Below, one piece after another: positions 26,498 through 37,279 of a stretch of 64,000 bases of DNA. Each line of letters opens with the position of its first letter. Position 1 is the first letter of the stretch. Source of the stretch: Xylanibacillus composti (lineage in GTDB: Bacteria; Bacillota; Bacilli; Paenibacillales; K13); contig NZ_BOVK01000016.1 of assembly GCF_018403685.1 (NCBI RefSeq), positions 1 through 64,000 on the forward strand. Direction: 5' to 3'. Below the pieces are notes generated by a model that saw only the letters and a list, made by a program, of their open reading frames with translations, was not told where the DNA came from and did no database searches. Position numbers and translations under genes: made by a program.

Positions 26498-28600
26498 CTA
26501 GCTTTTTGCCGGCACTTCCGCCTGCAGAATAGCCTTGCGCGACAAGTTGATGCGTCCTTGCTGGTCGATCTCCGTAACCTTGACCGTAATCGTGTCGCCA
26601 ATTTGCACGACGTCCTCGACCTTGGCTACGCGTTCCGTCGACAGCTGCGAAATATGAACCAAACCGTCTTTGCCCGGCAAAATTTCCACGAACGCTCCGA
26701 ACTTCTCGATGCGCTTGACCGTGCCGAGGTAGGTCTCGCCAACGACAACTTCCTTGACCAAATTTTCGATGATTTGCTTCGCCTTGTTGTTCATCTCGCT
26801 GTTGGCCGAAGCGATGTAGACTCGTCCATCCTGTTCGATATCAATTTTCACGCCGGTTTCATCAATGATCTTGTTGATGATCTTGCCGCCTGCGCCGATC
26901 ACATCGCGGATTTTGTCCGGATTGATCTGCATGGTCAAAATCTTAGGCGCATACGGGGACAGCTCCGTGCGCGGCTTGTCAATCCGTTCCATCATCTTGC
27001 CCAGAATAAACATCCGTCCCGTGCGCGCTTGCTCCAGCGCCTCAGTCAGGATCTGGCGATCTATGCCGGCGATCTTGATGTCCATCTGAATAGCGGTCAC
27101 ACCCTGCGCGGTACCGGCAACCTTGAAGTCCATGTCGCCGAGATGATCCTCCATGCCTTGGATGTCGGTCAGCACGGATACATGCTCGCCGTCTTTCACC
27201 AAGCCCATGGCAATCCCCGCGACTGGCGCCTTGATCGGCACGCCTGCATCCATCATGGCCAATGTGCTGGCACAGATGCTTGCCTGCGAGGTCGATCCAT
27301 TCGATTCAAGCACTTCCGATACGAGACGAATCGTGTAAGGGAATTCCGCTTCGCTTGGAATGACCTTCTCCAATGCCCGTTCGCCCAATGCGCCATGACC
27401 AATTTCACGACGTCCCGGCGGGCGCAGCGGTCTTGCTTCGCCAACGCTGAACGGCGGGAAGTTGTAATGATGCATGAAGCGCTTCTCTTCCTCGAGCGAT
27501 ATGCCGTCAAGAATTTGAACATCGCCCAAAGCTCCCAAAGTACAGACGCTGAGCGCCTGGGTTTGTCCGCGTGTGAACAAGCCGGAGCCATGTGTGCGCG
27601 GCAGCTGCGCGATATCGCATTCGATTGGGCGAATTTCATCCAGTGCCCGTCCATCGGGACGAATTTTCTCATGCGTGATCAATCTCCGCACTTCGTTTTT
27701 CACGATCAGGTACAGCGTTTCCTTCACATCGCTCATCAACTCTGGCGTCTCTGCATACACTTCGGTGAAATGATCAATCGTCTCTTGGTTGATGGCATCG
27801 ATTGCGTCCTGGCGCTCATGCTTCTCCTTGATGCGCACGGCCTGCTTCAAGCGTTCGCCTGCATATGTATGCACTGCCTGTTCGACTGCCTCGTCAACCT
27901 TGTGCAGCTTCACTTCCATCTTAGGCTTGCCTGCGATCTCTACGAAGCTTTCCTGAATCGCCACCATCTTCTTAATTTCTTCATGACCGAACATAATGGC
28001 TTCGAGCATGACTTCCTCCGGTACCTCGTCGGCTTCGGCCTCCACCATCATAATGGCATCCTTCGTTCCGGCAACGACCAGGAAAATATCGCTCTTTTCC
28101 TTCTGTTCCACTGTCGGATTCACGACAAACTGGCCGTCTACTCTTCCGACAATGACGCCGCCAATCGGTCCGTCAAACGGTACGTCGGAAATGCTGAGCG
28201 CGGCAGATGTGCCAATCATCGCGGTAATTTCCGGCGAGCAGTCTTGATCGACGCTCATCACCAGATTGACAATTTGAACATCATTGCGAAAGCCGTCCGG
28301 GAACAAGGGACGAATCGGTCGGTCGGTCAGGCGGCTGGCCAAGATCGCCTTCTCGCTCGGACGACCTTCCCGCTTAATAAATCCGCCGGGAATTTTGCCA
28401 ACCGCGTAAAGACGTTCCTCATAATTGACGGTCAGCGGGAAAAAATCCAAATCCTTCGGTTCGCTGGAGGCGGTTACGGTACACAGCACCACGGTATCTC
28501 CGTACCGCGCTGTTACTGCAGCATTCGCCTGTTTGGCCAGTCTTCCTGTTTCCAGGACAAGCTTGCGGCCAGCCAGCATCATTTCCACTGTCTGAAGCAT
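26498..28600 (-). CDS. pnp: Pnp, polynucleotide phosphorylase
   Basis: A 700-residue 3'-to-5' phosphorolytic exoribonuclease. Two RNase PH domains (first [21 protein letters not shown], second containing the [11 protein letters not shown] catalytic strand) flank an all-helical domain. A KH domain ([14 protein letters not shown]) and an S1 domain ([21 protein letters not shown]) follow. Start: the ATG at 28600 has AGGAGG 6 nt upstream; the frame is open 15 codons further without support. It follows rpsO as in most bacteria, with a 105-nt hairpin between them that may be cut or partly terminate. Confidence 0.97.
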   Translation of the reverse strand: MLQTVEMMLAGRKLVLETGRLAKQANAAVTARYGDTVVLCTVTASSEPKDLDFFPLTVNYEERLYAVGKIPGGFIKREGRPSEKAILASRLTDRPIRPLFPDGFRNDVQIVNLVMSVDQDCSPEITAMIGTSAALSISDVPFDGPIGGVIVGRVDGQFVVNPTVEQKEKSDIFLVVAGTKDAIMMVEAEADEVPEEVMLEAIMFGHEEIKKMVAIQESFVEIAGKPKMEVKLHKVDEAVEQAVHTYAGERLKQAVRIKEKHERQDAIDAINQETIDHFTEVYAETPELMSDVKETLYLIVKNEVRRLITHEKIRPDGRALDEIRPIECDIAQLPRTHGSGLFTRGQTQALSVCTLGALGDVQILDGISLEEEKRFMHHYNFPPFSVGEARPLRPPGRREIGHGALGERALEKVIPSEAEFPYTIRLVSEVLESNGSTSQASICASTLAMMDAGVPIKAPVAGIAMGLVKDGEHVSVLTDIQGMEDHLGDMDFKVAGTAQGVTAIQMDIKIAGIDRQILTEALEQARTGRMFILGKMMERIDKPRTELSPYAPKILTMQINPDKIRDVIGAGGKIINKIIDETGVKIDIEQDGRVYIASANSEMNNKAKQIIENLVKEVVVGETYLGTVKRIEKFGAFVEILPGKDGLVHISQLSTERVAKVEDVVQIGDTITVKVTEIDQQGRINLSRKAILQAEVPAKS

Positions 28601-28704
28601 ACTGTTCCTCCTGTTCTTCCTGCGTTGGGCATTCGGCAGCCCCATAATCCATTCTGCATATTAACCAGTATTTCCTTCTCTGAAGAAAAAAATGAGTCCT
28701 ATGG

Positions 28705-28809
28705 AAAAAAGCAACCGGTGTTCCTCCCTGCCCCCCTCGCGTCCACATTCGCGCAGGCAAGCGCGAACGTGCGGCGCGGGAGACGAAAGCGGCGACACGG
28801 GTTGCTTTT
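28705..28809 (-). terminator. Long rpsO-pnp intercistronic hairpin / terminator
   Basis: Minus strand: an outer stem AAAGCAACC-GTGT pairs with AACAC-GGTTGCTTT, enclosing a second helix (GCACGTTCGCGC with GCGCGAATGTG). Six T residues follow the outer stem. It starts 19 bp after rpsO. The shape suits both a terminator that is partly read through and an RNase III-type processing site. Confidence 0.78.
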
Positions 28810-28827
28810 GGCTTAGGTATCCTGTGA

Positions 28828-29097
28828 TTAACGGCGCAGACCGAGACGCTCGATCAAAGCACCATAACGTTTAACATCCTTGTTCTTCAGATATGCCAAC
28901 AGCTTGCGGCGCTGGCCTACCATCTTCAACAGACCGCGGCGGGAGTGATGATCCTTCTTATGCTCGCGCAAATGCTCGGTCAAGTTTTGGATGTTTTCCG
29001 TAAGGATAGCGATTTGTACTTCCGGAGATCCTGTATCGGATTCATGAACCTTGTACTCCGAAATCAACTGCTGCTTGCGTTCTTGAGTTAATGCCAT
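28828..29097 (-). CDS. rpsO: 30S ribosomal protein S15
   Basis: An 89-residue S15, the exact family length, binding 16S rRNA helices 20-22. It contains [36 protein letters not shown], here split into [10 protein letters not shown] and [12 protein letters not shown] as the diagnostic parts. Start: ATG at 29097 with GAAGGAGGTG 6-7 nt upstream; the open frame extends three codons further into that site. It has its own promoter (29188-29217) and a leader of about 85 nt, and is followed by the long hairpin and pnp. S15 leaders often autoregulate, but no known structure was identified here. Confidence 0.97.
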   Translation of the reverse strand: MALTQERKQQLISEYKVHESDTGSPEVQIAILTENIQNLTEHLREHKKDHHSRRGLLKMVGQRRKLLAYLKNKDVKRYGALIERLGLRR

Positions 29098-29187
29098 CCT
29101 TTTCACCTCCTTCTCTTCATCTATCCCCTGCAGCCCAGAGCGCGCCGGTGATTACGCAGCTCCATGCCGAGGTTCACAACGCATCCT

Positions 29188-29217
29188 AGTATAGCATAAG
29201 GAATGTACAGAAGTAAA
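29188..29217 (-). promoter_or_regulatory. Sigma-A promoter of rpsO-pnp
   Basis: Minus strand: -35 TTTACT (29212-29217), 18-bp spacer, -10 TATACT (29188-29193). It lies just after ribF and about 90 bp upstream of rpsO. Confidence 0.75.
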
Positions 29218-29227
29218 CCTTTGCCGC

Positions 29228-30172
29228 CTAGATGCCGCTGATTTCGGACAAAACCGTGCGGGCCGTCCCGATGTCGCGGCGAATTTGGGCGACCAGCTCC
29301 TCGACGGAACCGAAGCGGACTTCGCCGCGCAAATAGCGAACGAACTCCACCTCCAGCTCCTCGCCGTACAGATCGCCACGGAAATCCAGCAGATGCACCT
29401 CGAGCACATCCGGACCAGTACCGCCGAAGGTCGGCTTGACGCCGATATTCATCACGCCCGGATGCAGCTCCCCGTTCACATGCGCGCGCACGGCGTACAC
29501 ACCGCTTGTCGGAATGACATACGGCATGGCCACTTCCACATTGGCCGTCGGCACCCCAATCGTCGTCCCTCTGCCTTCTCCGTGCACGACCTTGCCGCGG
29601 ATAGCATAGTACCGGCCAAGGAAGCGTTCCGCTCTCGCCAAGTTGCCCATATGCAAACTTTCGCGAATAAGCGTGCTGCTGACTTTGTCGCCTTCCATAT
29701 GATAAGGCTCAACAACCTCGACGCGCATCCGGTCTCGGCCCAGTTCGCGCAGCGTGTCTACCGTACCCTTGCCCTTATGGCCGAAGGTGAAATCGAAACC
29801 GACGATTACCGCATGTATGCGAAGCGGCAGCAGCATCTCCTCCACGAACCGCTCCGGCGACACCTTGGCAAACGCTTCGTCGAAATGGACGATATAGGTG
29901 CGGTCTACCCCCATGGCGGCGAACCGCTCCAATCGCTCCGGCAGAGGCGCCAGATAACGGGAATACCCTGCCAATCCCAATACTTCACGCGGATGCGGAT
30001 CAAAGGTCATAATCGCCGAAGCGATCCCTTCCTGTCGCGCGATCGACAGGGCGCGGCGAATGACGTCTTGATGGCCCAAGTGCACCCCGTCGAAATCGCC
30101 AATCGCCACAGCCTGCGCCTCAGGCATGTTCGCCGTCGCGCCTAGCGGAAAGGATAAATGAATCGTCTGCAT
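29228..30172 (-). CDS. ribF: RibF, bifunctional riboflavin kinase / FAD synthetase
   Basis: Makes FMN from riboflavin and FAD from FMN. It has 314 residues. The N-terminal nucleotidyltransferase domain has IGDFDGVHLGHQ (about 22-33), FDPHPREVL and VSSTLIRESL. The C-terminal riboflavin kinase domain has GRGTTIGVPTANV and GVYAVRAHVNG, with PTF and the catalytic Glu region EVHLLDF. The ATG has GGGAGACGAGAGG upstream. It is the last gene of the rimP-to-ribF run, 35 bp after truB. B. subtilis calls the equivalent gene ribC. Confidence 0.96.
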   Translation of the reverse strand: MQTIHLSFPLGATANMPEAQAVAIGDFDGVHLGHQDVIRRALSIARQEGIASAIMTFDPHPREVLGLAGYSRYLAPLPERLERFAAMGVDRTYIVHFDEAFAKVSPERFVEEMLLPLRIHAVIVGFDFTFGHKGKGTVDTLRELGRDRMRVEVVEPYHMEGDKVSSTLIRESLHMGNLARAERFLGRYYAIRGKVVHGEGRGTTIGVPTANVEVAMPYVIPTSGVYAVRAHVNGELHPGVMNIGVKPTFGGTGPDVLEVHLLDFRGDLYGEELEVEFVRYLRGEVRFGSVEELVAQIRRDIGTARTVLSEISGI

Positions 30173-30207
30173 GGCCTCTCGTCTCCCATCCTTCTATCGT
30201 GTTTAAT

Positions 30208-31155
30208 CTAATCCGAAGCCGCCATGATCTTTTTCGGCTTGAGCAATCGCCCGTTCTTATCCCAGAGAAACATGCCCAGGAAGCGTCCGTCGCTGCTGTA
30301 GGCCCGGAACAGGATTTCATCCTTCTCTGCATCCCCGCTTTCCGGAGCGCTCGGCAGACGCAGCTTCTGTCCATGCAGCGCGCGCTCGGCCAAATCGGCG
30401 GACAACGTCAGCTGCGGGATATGGCGCAACGGATAATCCGGCGGCAAAATCGCCTCTTCCTCCCGACCGTCTCGTACAAGCGCCTCCAACTGCTCCAAGG
30501 TCACGCAGCGTTCCTCGCCAATATGGCCGGTAGAGGTCCGCACGAGCCGGCTCATGACCGACGGATAGCCGAGCGCCGCTCCGATATCCTTGCACAGCGT
30601 TCGAATATAAGTGCCCTTCGAGCAGGTCACGCGGAAGGACAGCTCGGGATATCCGTCATCACGGATTCGCCAATCGGTCAGCGTCAGGCTGTACAGGATG
30701 GCCTCACGCGCCTGGCGCTCCAGTTCCACACCTTGTCTCGCCCATTCGTACAGACGCTTGCCGTCGACCTTCAGTGCCGAATACATCGGCGGAATTTGCC
30801 GAATGACTCCCTCAAACCCTGCCAATGCCGATAACGCCTGATCCTTTGTCAACTTGACTTCGTCGACCCGTTCCACGACGGTCCCTTCCAGATCTTCCGT
30901 GTCGGTGGCATAGCCTATGATCATGGTGGCTGCATATTCCTTCGGGGCTTCCTGAATATACTCGACCAATCGGGTCGTTCGTCCCAGACAAAGAGGAAGC
31001 ACGCCCGTCACTTGCGGATCGAGCGTGCCGGTATGGCCGATTCGCTTCATGTGAAGCAGTCGGCGGGCTTTTGCTACGACATCATGCGAGGTGAGGCCGG
31101 CCGGCTTCCAAATCGGCAGCACGCCAACTCTTTCGGCGCCCCCAGTACCGGTCAT
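30208..31155 (-). CDS. truB: TruB, tRNA pseudouridine(55) synthase
   Basis: Converts U55 of tRNAs to pseudouridine in the T-loop. A 315-residue protein with catalytic Asp46 in GHTGTLDPQVTG, plus KEY, the MYSALKVDGKRLYEWAR-type strand and YIRTLCKDIG. The C-terminal part resembles a PUA-like extension. The ATG overlaps the nrnA stop (ATGA), so it is translationally coupled. Sits between nrnA and ribF, as in B. subtilis. Confidence 0.97.
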   Translation of the reverse strand: MTGTGGAERVGVLPIWKPAGLTSHDVVAKARRLLHMKRIGHTGTLDPQVTGVLPLCLGRTTRLVEYIQEAPKEYAATMIIGYATDTEDLEGTVVERVDEVKLTKDQALSALAGFEGVIRQIPPMYSALKVDGKRLYEWARQGVELERQAREAILYSLTLTDWRIRDDGYPELSFRVTCSKGTYIRTLCKDIGAALGYPSVMSRLVRTSTGHIGEERCVTLEQLEALVRDGREEEAILPPDYPLRHIPQLTLSADLAERALHGQKLRLPSAPESGDAEKDEILFRAYSSDGRFLGMFLWDKNGRLLKPKKIMAASD

Positions 31156-32141
31156 GTCAACGCCTCCTCGGCAGCGGCAAGCACACGTTCGGCCACTTCC
31201 TCCAGATTGCCCGCAACCGTCGCGCCCGATGCCCGAATATGGCCGCCTCCGCCGAATTGCTGCGCTACCTTGGCCACATCAGCGCTGCCGCCGGAACGAA
31301 AGCTGACTTTATAGCGGTCGGTCTCCACCTGCTTGAACAGAATGCCGACCTCCACCCCTTCGATATTGCGCGGATAGTTCACCAGGCCGTCCAAGTCCTC
31401 GGGCGAAGCGCCGGTATCGACAAGATCCTGGATACTCACCGCGATCCAGGCAATTTTGCCGTTGCGGCGGAAGCTCAGCGTGGACAGAGCCTTGCGCAGC
31501 AAGTCGAGCTGCGACAGAGTGACCTTCTCCAGCAAATGCGCCGCGAGCTCATCTGCGCTGCAGCCCAGCTCCAGCAAATGTGCGGCCTGCCGCAGCACCT
31601 TCGCCGAGGTGTTGGAGTAGCGGAAGCCGCCTGTATCCGTCAACAGCCCCGTATAAAGGCTTTCGGCAACCGATTGCTCCCACTTGAGCTCCAAGCTCTC
31701 CAACAAATCGAACAATATTTCCGCAGTTGCCGCAGCATGCGGAACAATCCATGCATGCGTGCCGAACCGGTCATTCGTCGGATGATGGTCAATGTTCAGC
31801 ATGGCGCAATTTTCGGCAAGCAGATGCGAGACATCGCCCAAGCGGGAATAGTCGGCGCAATCCACAGCAATCACGCAGGCAAACGGCGCCTCCGCCGACA
31901 AATCTGCGAGCCGGCGAATCTCGTCTGCCCCCTTCAAATAAGCGAACTTGCCGGGCACAGGATCCGCATTCGCGAGCACATAGCTCTTGCCAAGCTGCTT
32001 CAGCATCCAGCCGATCGCACAGGTTGAGCTGATCGCATCGCCGTCCGGACTTACGTGAGACAGGACCAGAAAGCGGTCATGCTCGCGCATGAACCGCTTG
32101 GCCGCTTCCAGCTCTGCGACGTAAGCCGCTGCTCCGCTCAT
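31152..32141 (-). CDS. nrnA: NrnA, bifunctional oligoribonuclease / PAP phosphatase
   Basis: DHH/DHHA1 phosphoesterase of 329 residues that degrades nanoRNAs and dephosphorylates 3'-phosphoadenosine 5'-phosphate. Metal-site residues: H29, D33 and D35 (SHVSPDGDA), D94 (VDCAD) and D118-H119-H120 (IDHHPTND). The C-terminal DHHA1 substrate motif [10 protein letters not shown] is intact. It overlaps rbfA and truB by 4 bp each, a compact operon. B. subtilis nrnA (ytqI) is elsewhere, but many Firmicutes place it here between rbfA and truB. Confidence 0.94.
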   Translation of the reverse strand: MSGAAAYVAELEAAKRFMREHDRFLVLSHVSPDGDAISSTCAIGWMLKQLGKSYVLANADPVPGKFAYLKGADEIRRLADLSAEAPFACVIAVDCADYSRLGDVSHLLAENCAMLNIDHHPTNDRFGTHAWIVPHAAATAEILFDLLESLELKWEQSVAESLYTGLLTDTGGFRYSNTSAKVLRQAAHLLELGCSADELAAHLLEKVTLSQLDLLRKALSTLSFRRNGKIAWIAVSIQDLVDTGASPEDLDGLVNYPRNIEGVEVGILFKQVETDRYKVSFRSGGSADVAKVAQQFGGGGHIRASGATVAGNLEEVAERVLAAAEEALT

Positions 32142-32494
32142 CGGGAAGAATCTCCCTTGTTCAGGTTCTGCAGGAGCTCCTCAATCCGGCTGCCATAATC
32201 AATGGAGGAGTCGAATTTGAACAGCAGCTCCGGCGTATGCCGCATCCGAACGCGCTTGCCCAGTTCCGAACGGATAAACCCGACCGCTTTCTCGAGCGCC
32301 TTCAGCGTATCCGCCTTCTCCTCGTCACTGCCCATCACGCTCAAGTACACCTTCGCCTGAGACAGGTCATTCGTTACATCAACGCCCGTGACCGTAATAA
32401 ATCCTACGCGAGGGTCCTTCAGTTCGTTTTGGATAATGTGACTCAGCTCTTTTTTGATCTGCTCGCCTACACGGCCTACGCGAATTTTGGCCAT
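32138..32494 (-). CDS. rbfA: RbfA, 30S ribosome-binding factor
   Basis: A 118-residue KH-fold protein needed for 16S rRNA 5'-end processing and late 30S assembly. Diagnostic segments are [41 protein letters not shown] and the C-terminal [21 protein letters not shown] (split here as HTPELLF and [12 protein letters not shown]). The ATG has GAGAGGTG upstream. It begins 8 bp after infB; B. subtilis has ylxP between these two genes, and none is present here. Confidence 0.96.
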   Translation of the reverse strand: MAKIRVGRVGEQIKKELSHIIQNELKDPRVGFITVTGVDVTNDLSQAKVYLSVMGSDEEKADTLKALEKAVGFIRSELGKRVRMRHTPELLFKFDSSIDYGSRIEELLQNLNKGDSSR

Positions 32495-32501
32495 AAGCCT
32501 A

Positions 32502-35003
32502 TCACCTCTCTATAGCTTCCATGACGAAAGCCTCGATAATGTCCCCTTCTTTAAGGTCGTTATAATTGTCGAAGGATATACCGCACTCGTATCCTTGCGC
32601 CACTTCTTTCGCGTCGTCCTTAAATCGCTTGAGGCTGTCCAGCTTTCCTTCGTAAACGACGATGCCGTTCCGTACCAAGCGGACCTCCGCGTTCCGGGTC
32701 ATCTTGCCGTCCAGGACCATGCAGCCGGCGATCGTGCCGACACGGGACACCTTGAAGATATTGCGGACTTCAGCGTGGCCGATCACATTTTCCCGGTACT
32801 CCGGATCGAGCATGCCTTTCATGGCCGATTCGATCTCTTCAATGACCTTGTAGATGATCCGATGCAGACGAATGTCAACCTTCTCCTGCTCTGCCGCAGC
32901 TTTGGCTAGCGGCTCCGGACGAACATTGAAGCCGATCACGATCGCATTGGATGCCGAAGCCAGAATAATATCCGATTCCGTAATCGCACCCGCACCCGTA
33001 TGAATAATCCTCACGCGAACGCCCTCGATATCGATTTTCTCCAACGAGCCGCGCAGCGCCTCAACCGAGCCTTGCACGTCGCCCTTGATAATGACGGGCA
33101 GCTCCTTGACATCGCCCTCTTGAATGTGTTTGTACAGATCGTCCAGCGTAACCCTCTTGTTGGCGCCGAGCTCGCTTTCACGTTGGGTATTGGCACGCTT
33201 CTCCGCGATCTCGCGGGCTTTGCGCTCATCCTCAAACACGATGAAACGGTCGCCTGCTTGCGGCACGTCGTTCAAACCTGTCAATTCCACCGGAGTTGAC
33301 GGTCCGGCATCCTTCAGGCGGCGACCCTTGTCGTTGACCATGGCGCGCACCCGTCCGAAGCTGACGCCGGCGACGAATGCATCGCCCACCTTCAGCGTGC
33401 CCGTCTGCACCAGGATGCGGGCAACCGGTCCGCGGCCCTTATCCAGCTCCGCCTCGATAACCGTCCCTTGCGCAAGTCGATTCGGATTGGCTTTGTATTC
33501 CTGCACCTCTGCGACAAGCAAAATCATTTCGAGCAGCTCGTCAAGACCTTGGCGCTGCTTGGCCGAGACGTTGACGAAGATCGTGTCTCCGCCCCATTCT
33601 TCCGGCACGAGCCCGTACTCTGTCAGGCTTTGCTTGATCTTATCCGGATTTGCTTCCGGCTTGTCGATTTTGTTCACGGCTACAATGATCGGCACATTTG
33701 CAGCCTTCGCATGATTGATCGCCTCTACCGTTTGCGGCATGACGCCGTCATCAGCGGCAACCACCAAGATCGTAATATCGGTTACCTTCGCGCCGCGCGC
33801 ACGCATCGTCGTAAACGCTTCGTGGCCTGGCGTATCGAGGAAGGTGATCTTCTTGTTCTTGATTTCCACCTGGTATGCGCCAATATGCTGGGTAATGCCG
33901 CCTGCTTCTCCTTCGGTAACGCGGGTTTCCCGAATGGCGTCAAGCAGCGTAGTCTTGCCGTGGTCGACGTGACCCATGATCGTGACTACCGGCGGACGCT
34001 CCTCCAGGTTTTCCGGATCTTCCGCTTCCTCTGTCATCTCGAACGGATCTTCCTCTACCGGAAGCTTCAGCTCAACCTCTACCTTGAACTCGTCGGCAAC
34101 AAGCTGGATCGCTTCCAGGTCAAGCTCCTGGTTAATCGTCGCCATGACGCCAAGGAAGAGCAGCTTCTTGATTACTTCGGATGCATCTTTATGCAGCAGT
34201 TTGGCTAATTCGCCAACCGTCATATTGCCGCGGACAATAATCTTTTTAGGCGTGTTGTCGACTTTCTCCTTGCGGGGCTGCTGCTGCTGGCGTCCGCGGT
34301 TGTTTTTGCCGCCGCGGCCGCTGCGAAGCCCGCTCGCTTTATTATCGTCGAACCGGCGCTGATTGGACTTCGTCTTTTTGGTTGTCTTGCCCTTGCTCGC
34401 CGTATGATCCTCCGAATCCCGCCCAAATCGGAGGTTTTCTACATCCTGCGGGCCTTGATTTACATTGCCGGCGCTGCGCTGCTGCGGCTGTGACGCCTGC
34501 TGCTGGGGCTGCGGACGGTTATTGTTGTCCGGTCTGTTGTCCGGTCTGTTGTCCGGTCGGCGCTGCGGACGGTCACCGCCGCTGTTTGCAGGCCGCTGGC
34601 CGCTGCGTTCGGCGCGGCCTTGACGGTTGCCTTCGCTGCGAGGCTGCTCGCTTCGGCCGCCTTGCTGGCCGCGGCCTTCCTGTCTCGGCTTCGCCTGCGC
34701 CTGGCCGCCTCCTTGCTGCTTGTTCTGTTGGCCATCCTGCTTGCGCTCCGGACGCCGTTCCTGCTGCGGCGCTGCTGCGGCCGGTTCCTTGTCGCCGTCC
34801 TGACGCTTGGCCGCCGCATTCGCCTTAATATCACGGAAAAATCTTTCCACCGCATCGACCATTTCGTTCTCCATCACGCTCATATGGTTGTTCACAGGGA
34901 TATCCAATCTTTTGAGAATCGTAATGATCTCTTTGCTGCTCATATTTAACGATTTCGCATATTCATACACACGCAGTTTATCTTTGTTTTCTTGTTTGCT
35001 CAA
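32502..35003 (-). CDS. infB: Translation initiation factor IF-2
   Basis: GTPase that delivers fMet-tRNA to the 30S subunit. It has 833 residues. The N-terminal IF2_N domain (1-55) is followed by a long Gln/Arg/Asn/Gly-rich disordered region (about 65-250) with RPDN repeated three times at 149-160. A second IF2_N and the G domain follow, with GHVDHGKT at 344-351, DTPGH and NKID. Domains II-IV complete it. The start is TTG at 35003 with GGAGGTG upstream. Its 5' end overlaps ylxQ by 26 bp. Part of the rimP-nusA-rnpM-ylxQ-infB-rbfA cluster. Confidence 0.97.
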   Translation of the reverse strand: MSKQENKDKLRVYEYAKSLNMSSKEIITILKRLDIPVNNHMSVMENEMVDAVERFFRDIKANAAAKRQDGDKEPAAAAPQQERRPERKQDGQQNKQQGGGQAQAKPRQEGRGQQGGRSEQPRSEGNRQGRAERSGQRPANSGGDRPQRRPDNRPDNRPDNNNRPQPQQQASQPQQRSAGNVNQGPQDVENLRFGRDSEDHTASKGKTTKKTKSNQRRFDDNKASGLRSGRGGKNNRGRQQQQPRKEKVDNTPKKIIVRGNMTVGELAKLLHKDASEVIKKLLFLGVMATINQELDLEAIQLVADEFKVEVELKLPVEEDPFEMTEEAEDPENLEERPPVVTIMGHVDHGKTTLLDAIRETRVTEGEAGGITQHIGAYQVEIKNKKITFLDTPGHEAFTTMRARGAKVTDITILVVAADDGVMPQTVEAINHAKAANVPIIVAVNKIDKPEANPDKIKQSLTEYGLVPEEWGGDTIFVNVSAKQRQGLDELLEMILLVAEVQEYKANPNRLAQGTVIEAELDKGRGPVARILVQTGTLKVGDAFVAGVSFGRVRAMVNDKGRRLKDAGPSTPVELTGLNDVPQAGDRFIVFEDERKAREIAEKRANTQRESELGANKRVTLDDLYKHIQEGDVKELPVIIKGDVQGSVEALRGSLEKIDIEGVRVRIIHTGAGAITESDIILASASNAIVIGFNVRPEPLAKAAAEQEKVDIRLHRIIYKVIEEIESAMKGMLDPEYRENVIGHAEVRNIFKVSRVGTIAGCMVLDGKMTRNAEVRLVRNGIVVYEGKLDSLKRFKDDAKEVAQGYECGISFDNYNDLKEGDIIEAFVMEAIER

Positions 35004-35319
35004 TACCAGTCACCTCCGCTGAGTTTTCCAAATGCCGTCTGATCAGGCCTGCCAGCCCGTCATCAGTAACGGCCAACAGCACACGTTCGCCTTTGCCGGT
35101 GCCCGCTCCAAGCTGTTCCCGGCTGAATGAGCGGACAATCGGCACTTCGTAGTACCTGCATTTGTCCTCTGCCTTCTTCGCCGTATTCGCAGACGCGTCG
35201 GACGCCAGCAGCACCAGTTTGGCCTTGCCGGAGCGAACGGCCTTCATCACGCCTTCCTCTCCCAACGCCAGGGCGCCTGCACGCATAGCCAGGCCGACGG
35301 CTTGCAACGCCTTATTCAT
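34978..35319 (-). CDS. ylxQ: L7Ae family RNA-binding protein YlxQ
   Basis: A 113-residue protein of the L7Ae/L30e family, whose members bind kink-turn RNA. Typical features are [24 protein letters not shown] (seen as [11 protein letters not shown] and [18 protein letters not shown]) and the [10 protein letters not shown] segment. A short C-terminal tail (GIEQTRKQR) overlaps infB. The ATG at 35319 was chosen because AGGTG lies 6 nt upstream; an ATG two codons earlier abuts that site. It overlaps rnpM by 8 bp. Confidence 0.92.
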   Translation of the reverse strand: MNKALQAVGLAMRAGALALGEEGVMKAVRSGKAKLVLLASDASANTAKKAEDKCRYYEVPIVRSFSREQLGAGTGKGERVLLAVTDDGLAGLIRRHLENSAEVTGIEQTRKQR

Positions 35320-35626
35320 CCTCATCACCTGAAGCGGACTTCCAAGCCTCGAATTCCTCTTCCATCTCAATGAAGTCCTGTTCCAGCCGGTCATAGATTT
35401 CCGGCTGCACAGCAGCCTTAAGCGCACGCTCAAAGGCACGGCTCTTCTTCGCCAGCCTGAAGCATGCCGCCTTGCCGCACAAGTATGCGCCCCTGCCCGG
35501 CTTCTTGCCGGTCAAATCTATCTCAATTTCGCCCTCGGGGGAGCGAACCACCCGAATGAGCTCACGCTTGGTCTGCATTTCCTGACAGGCGACACATTTG
35601 CGCAAAGGCACCCGCCGTTTCCGCAT
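35312..35626 (-). CDS. rnpM: RnpM (YlxR), RNase P modulator
   Basis: A 104-residue member of the YlxR/DUF448 family. It has RKCVACQE with C11 and C14, and GRGAYLC with C50 followed by C55. The conserved GRGAYLC loop is the usual nucleic-acid-binding signature. B. subtilis YlxR has been reported to modulate RNase P, hence the name. The acidic C-terminal tail ([16 protein letters not shown]) is longer than in many homologues. Start: ATG at 35626 with AAGGAGG 7 nt upstream. Lies between nusA and ylxQ. Confidence 0.92.
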   Translation of the reverse strand: MRKRRVPLRKCVACQEMQTKRELIRVVRSPEGEIEIDLTGKKPGRGAYLCGKAACFRLAKKSRAFERALKAAVQPEIYDRLEQDFIEMEEEFEAWKSASGDEDE

Positions 35627-35659
35627 CGGAGTTCCTCCTTCCCTGACAAGCGAATTCAA

Positions 35660-36757
35660 TTAATCGAACGAGACGAAATCCTGCGGCATCTCCTCAGTGT
35701 CTGTACGCGGACGACCGAGCTCCTCCTCCGCCTGGGTTTCGCTCTTGATGTCAATCTTCCAGCCGGTCAGCTTCGCTGCCAGGCGCGCATTCTGCCCCTT
35801 GATGCCGATAGCCAGAGACAATTGGTAGTCCGGCACGATGACGCGCGCCAGCTTCTCTTCCTCGAACACATTTACTTCCAGCACCTTCGACGGGCTAAGC
35901 GCGTTGGCCACGTATTCCTCAACATCCTCCGACCAGCGAACGATATCGATCTTCTCGCCGCGCAGCTCGTTGACAATCGTCTGCACCCGTGCGCCCTTCT
36001 GTCCGACGCAAGAGCCGACCGGATCTACCTCGGGATTGCGGGAATAGACGGCAATCTTCGAGCGGTGTCCGGCCTCGCGGGCCACCGAGCGGATTTCCAC
36101 CACGCCGTCATAAATTTCCGGCACCTCAAGCTCGAACAGCCGCTTGAGCAAGCCCGGATGCGTTCGGGACAGCATAATTTGCGGTCCCTTCGTCGTGTTT
36201 TCGACCTTCGTGATATAAGCCTTCACCCGATCGTTGTGGGTCAGCTTGTCGGTCGGCATCAGCTCGTTCTGCGGGAGCACCGCCTCCACCTTCCCGAGGT
36301 CCACATACACATTGCGGGGATCAATGCGCTGCACGATGCCGGTCACAATATCCTCTTCCTTGTCGATGAACGCATGATAAATCAATCCGCGCTCCGCCTC
36401 GCGGATGCGCTGCGTCACGACCTGCTTCGCCGTCTGTGCGGCAATTCGGCCGAAGTCGCGGGGCGTCACTTCCAGCTCCACAATATCATCCAACTGATAA
36501 TTTCCATTCAAGTCGCGCGCGGCTTCCAGCGAAATCTCCATGCGCGGGTCAAGCGCTTCTTCGACTACCGTCTTGCGGGCGAACACTTTGATGACGCCGG
36601 TATGGCGGTTAATATCCACCCGCACATTTTGCGCGGTATTGAAGTTTCGCTTGTAGCTGGAAATCAATGCTGCTTCAATCGCTTCCAGCAGCACATCCTT
36701 GCTGATCCCCTTTTCTCTTTCAATCTCCTGCAAAGCTTCAATAAAATCGGTATTCAT
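35660..36757 (-). CDS. nusA: Transcription termination/antitermination factor NusA
   Basis: RNA-polymerase-binding factor of 365 residues, which slows elongation and promotes pausing and intrinsic termination. The N-terminal RNAP-binding domain (1-about 125) is followed by an S1 domain and two KH domains; [21 protein letters not shown] is the KH1 signature (seen as [12 protein letters not shown]). The second KH has [18 protein letters not shown]. It has no C-terminal acidic repeats, as expected for Firmicutes. The ATG has AAAGGAGG upstream. Second gene of the rimP operon. Confidence 0.97.
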   Translation of the reverse strand: MNTDFIEALQEIEREKGISKDVLLEAIEAALISSYKRNFNTAQNVRVDINRHTGVIKVFARKTVVEEALDPRMEISLEAARDLNGNYQLDDIVELEVTPRDFGRIAAQTAKQVVTQRIREAERGLIYHAFIDKEEDIVTGIVQRIDPRNVYVDLGKVEAVLPQNELMPTDKLTHNDRVKAYITKVENTTKGPQIMLSRTHPGLLKRLFELEVPEIYDGVVEIRSVAREAGHRSKIAVYSRNPEVDPVGSCVGQKGARVQTIVNELRGEKIDIVRWSEDVEEYVANALSPSKVLEVNVFEEEKLARVIVPDYQLSLAIGIKGQNARLAAKLTGWKIDIKSETQAEEELGRPRTDTEEMPQDFVSFD

Positions 36758-36798
36758 CTACCCTTTATCCTCCTTTCAAATCCAAGCAGCTTGCATGG

Positions 36799-37257
36799 TC
36801 AAAATGCGATCGCGAGTCTGGCGCCGGCTGCTTTCTCTACGGGAATCGCATAGATTTTCTTGGGCGTGCGCACCGATAAGGTAACGCCGTCGTAAGCCTC
36901 AAGCGTTCCTTCAAACTCCTTCAAGCCGTCCAGCGGCTCGTAAGTCGTAATAAGCACGTGCTTCCCGACCGCACGCTCGAAATCCTCCGGCTTCTTCAGC
37001 GGACGTTCTGCACCCGGCGAGGAAACTTCAAGGAAATAGGCCTCTTCGATGGGATCGGTTTCGTCCAGCTTGCTGCTTAAATATTCGCTGATTCGGCCGC
37101 ACTCATCAATGTCAATGCCGCCTTCTTTATCAACAAACACGCGCAAGAAACGGTTGCTGCCTTCCTTGACGTATTCAACATCCACCAATTCGAAGCCGTT
37201 ATCCCGCAAAAAAGGCGACAGCATTTCTTCCACCATACTTGGTATGCCTTTCTTCAC
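36799..37257 (-). CDS. rimP: Ribosome maturation factor RimP
   Basis: A 152-residue 30S assembly factor. The N-terminal alpha/beta domain contains [15 protein letters not shown] and [11 protein letters not shown]; the middle [23 protein letters not shown] (seen as [12 protein letters not shown]) is diagnostic; a C-terminal SH3-like domain ends it. The start is GTG at 37257, with AAAGGAG 10 nt upstream. First gene of the rimP-to-ribF operon, with a candidate promoter between it and the polC terminator. Confidence 0.95.
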   Translation of the reverse strand: MKKGIPSMVEEMLSPFLRDNGFELVDVEYVKEGSNRFLRVFVDKEGGIDIDECGRISEYLSSKLDETDPIEEAYFLEVSSPGAERPLKKPEDFERAVGKHVLITTYEPLDGLKEFEGTLEAYDGVTLSVRTPKKIYAIPVEKAAGARLAIAF

Positions 37258-37279
37258 TTGGGGATTGCTCCTTTCTGCG

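Noticed and set aside
26468-28816. 782-codon plus-strand frame opposite pnp
   Set aside because: Antisense shadow of a highly conserved gene in GC-rich DNA; His/Leu/Arg-rich translation with no domain. The same applies to the 774-codon plus-strand frame opposite polC (39372-41696).
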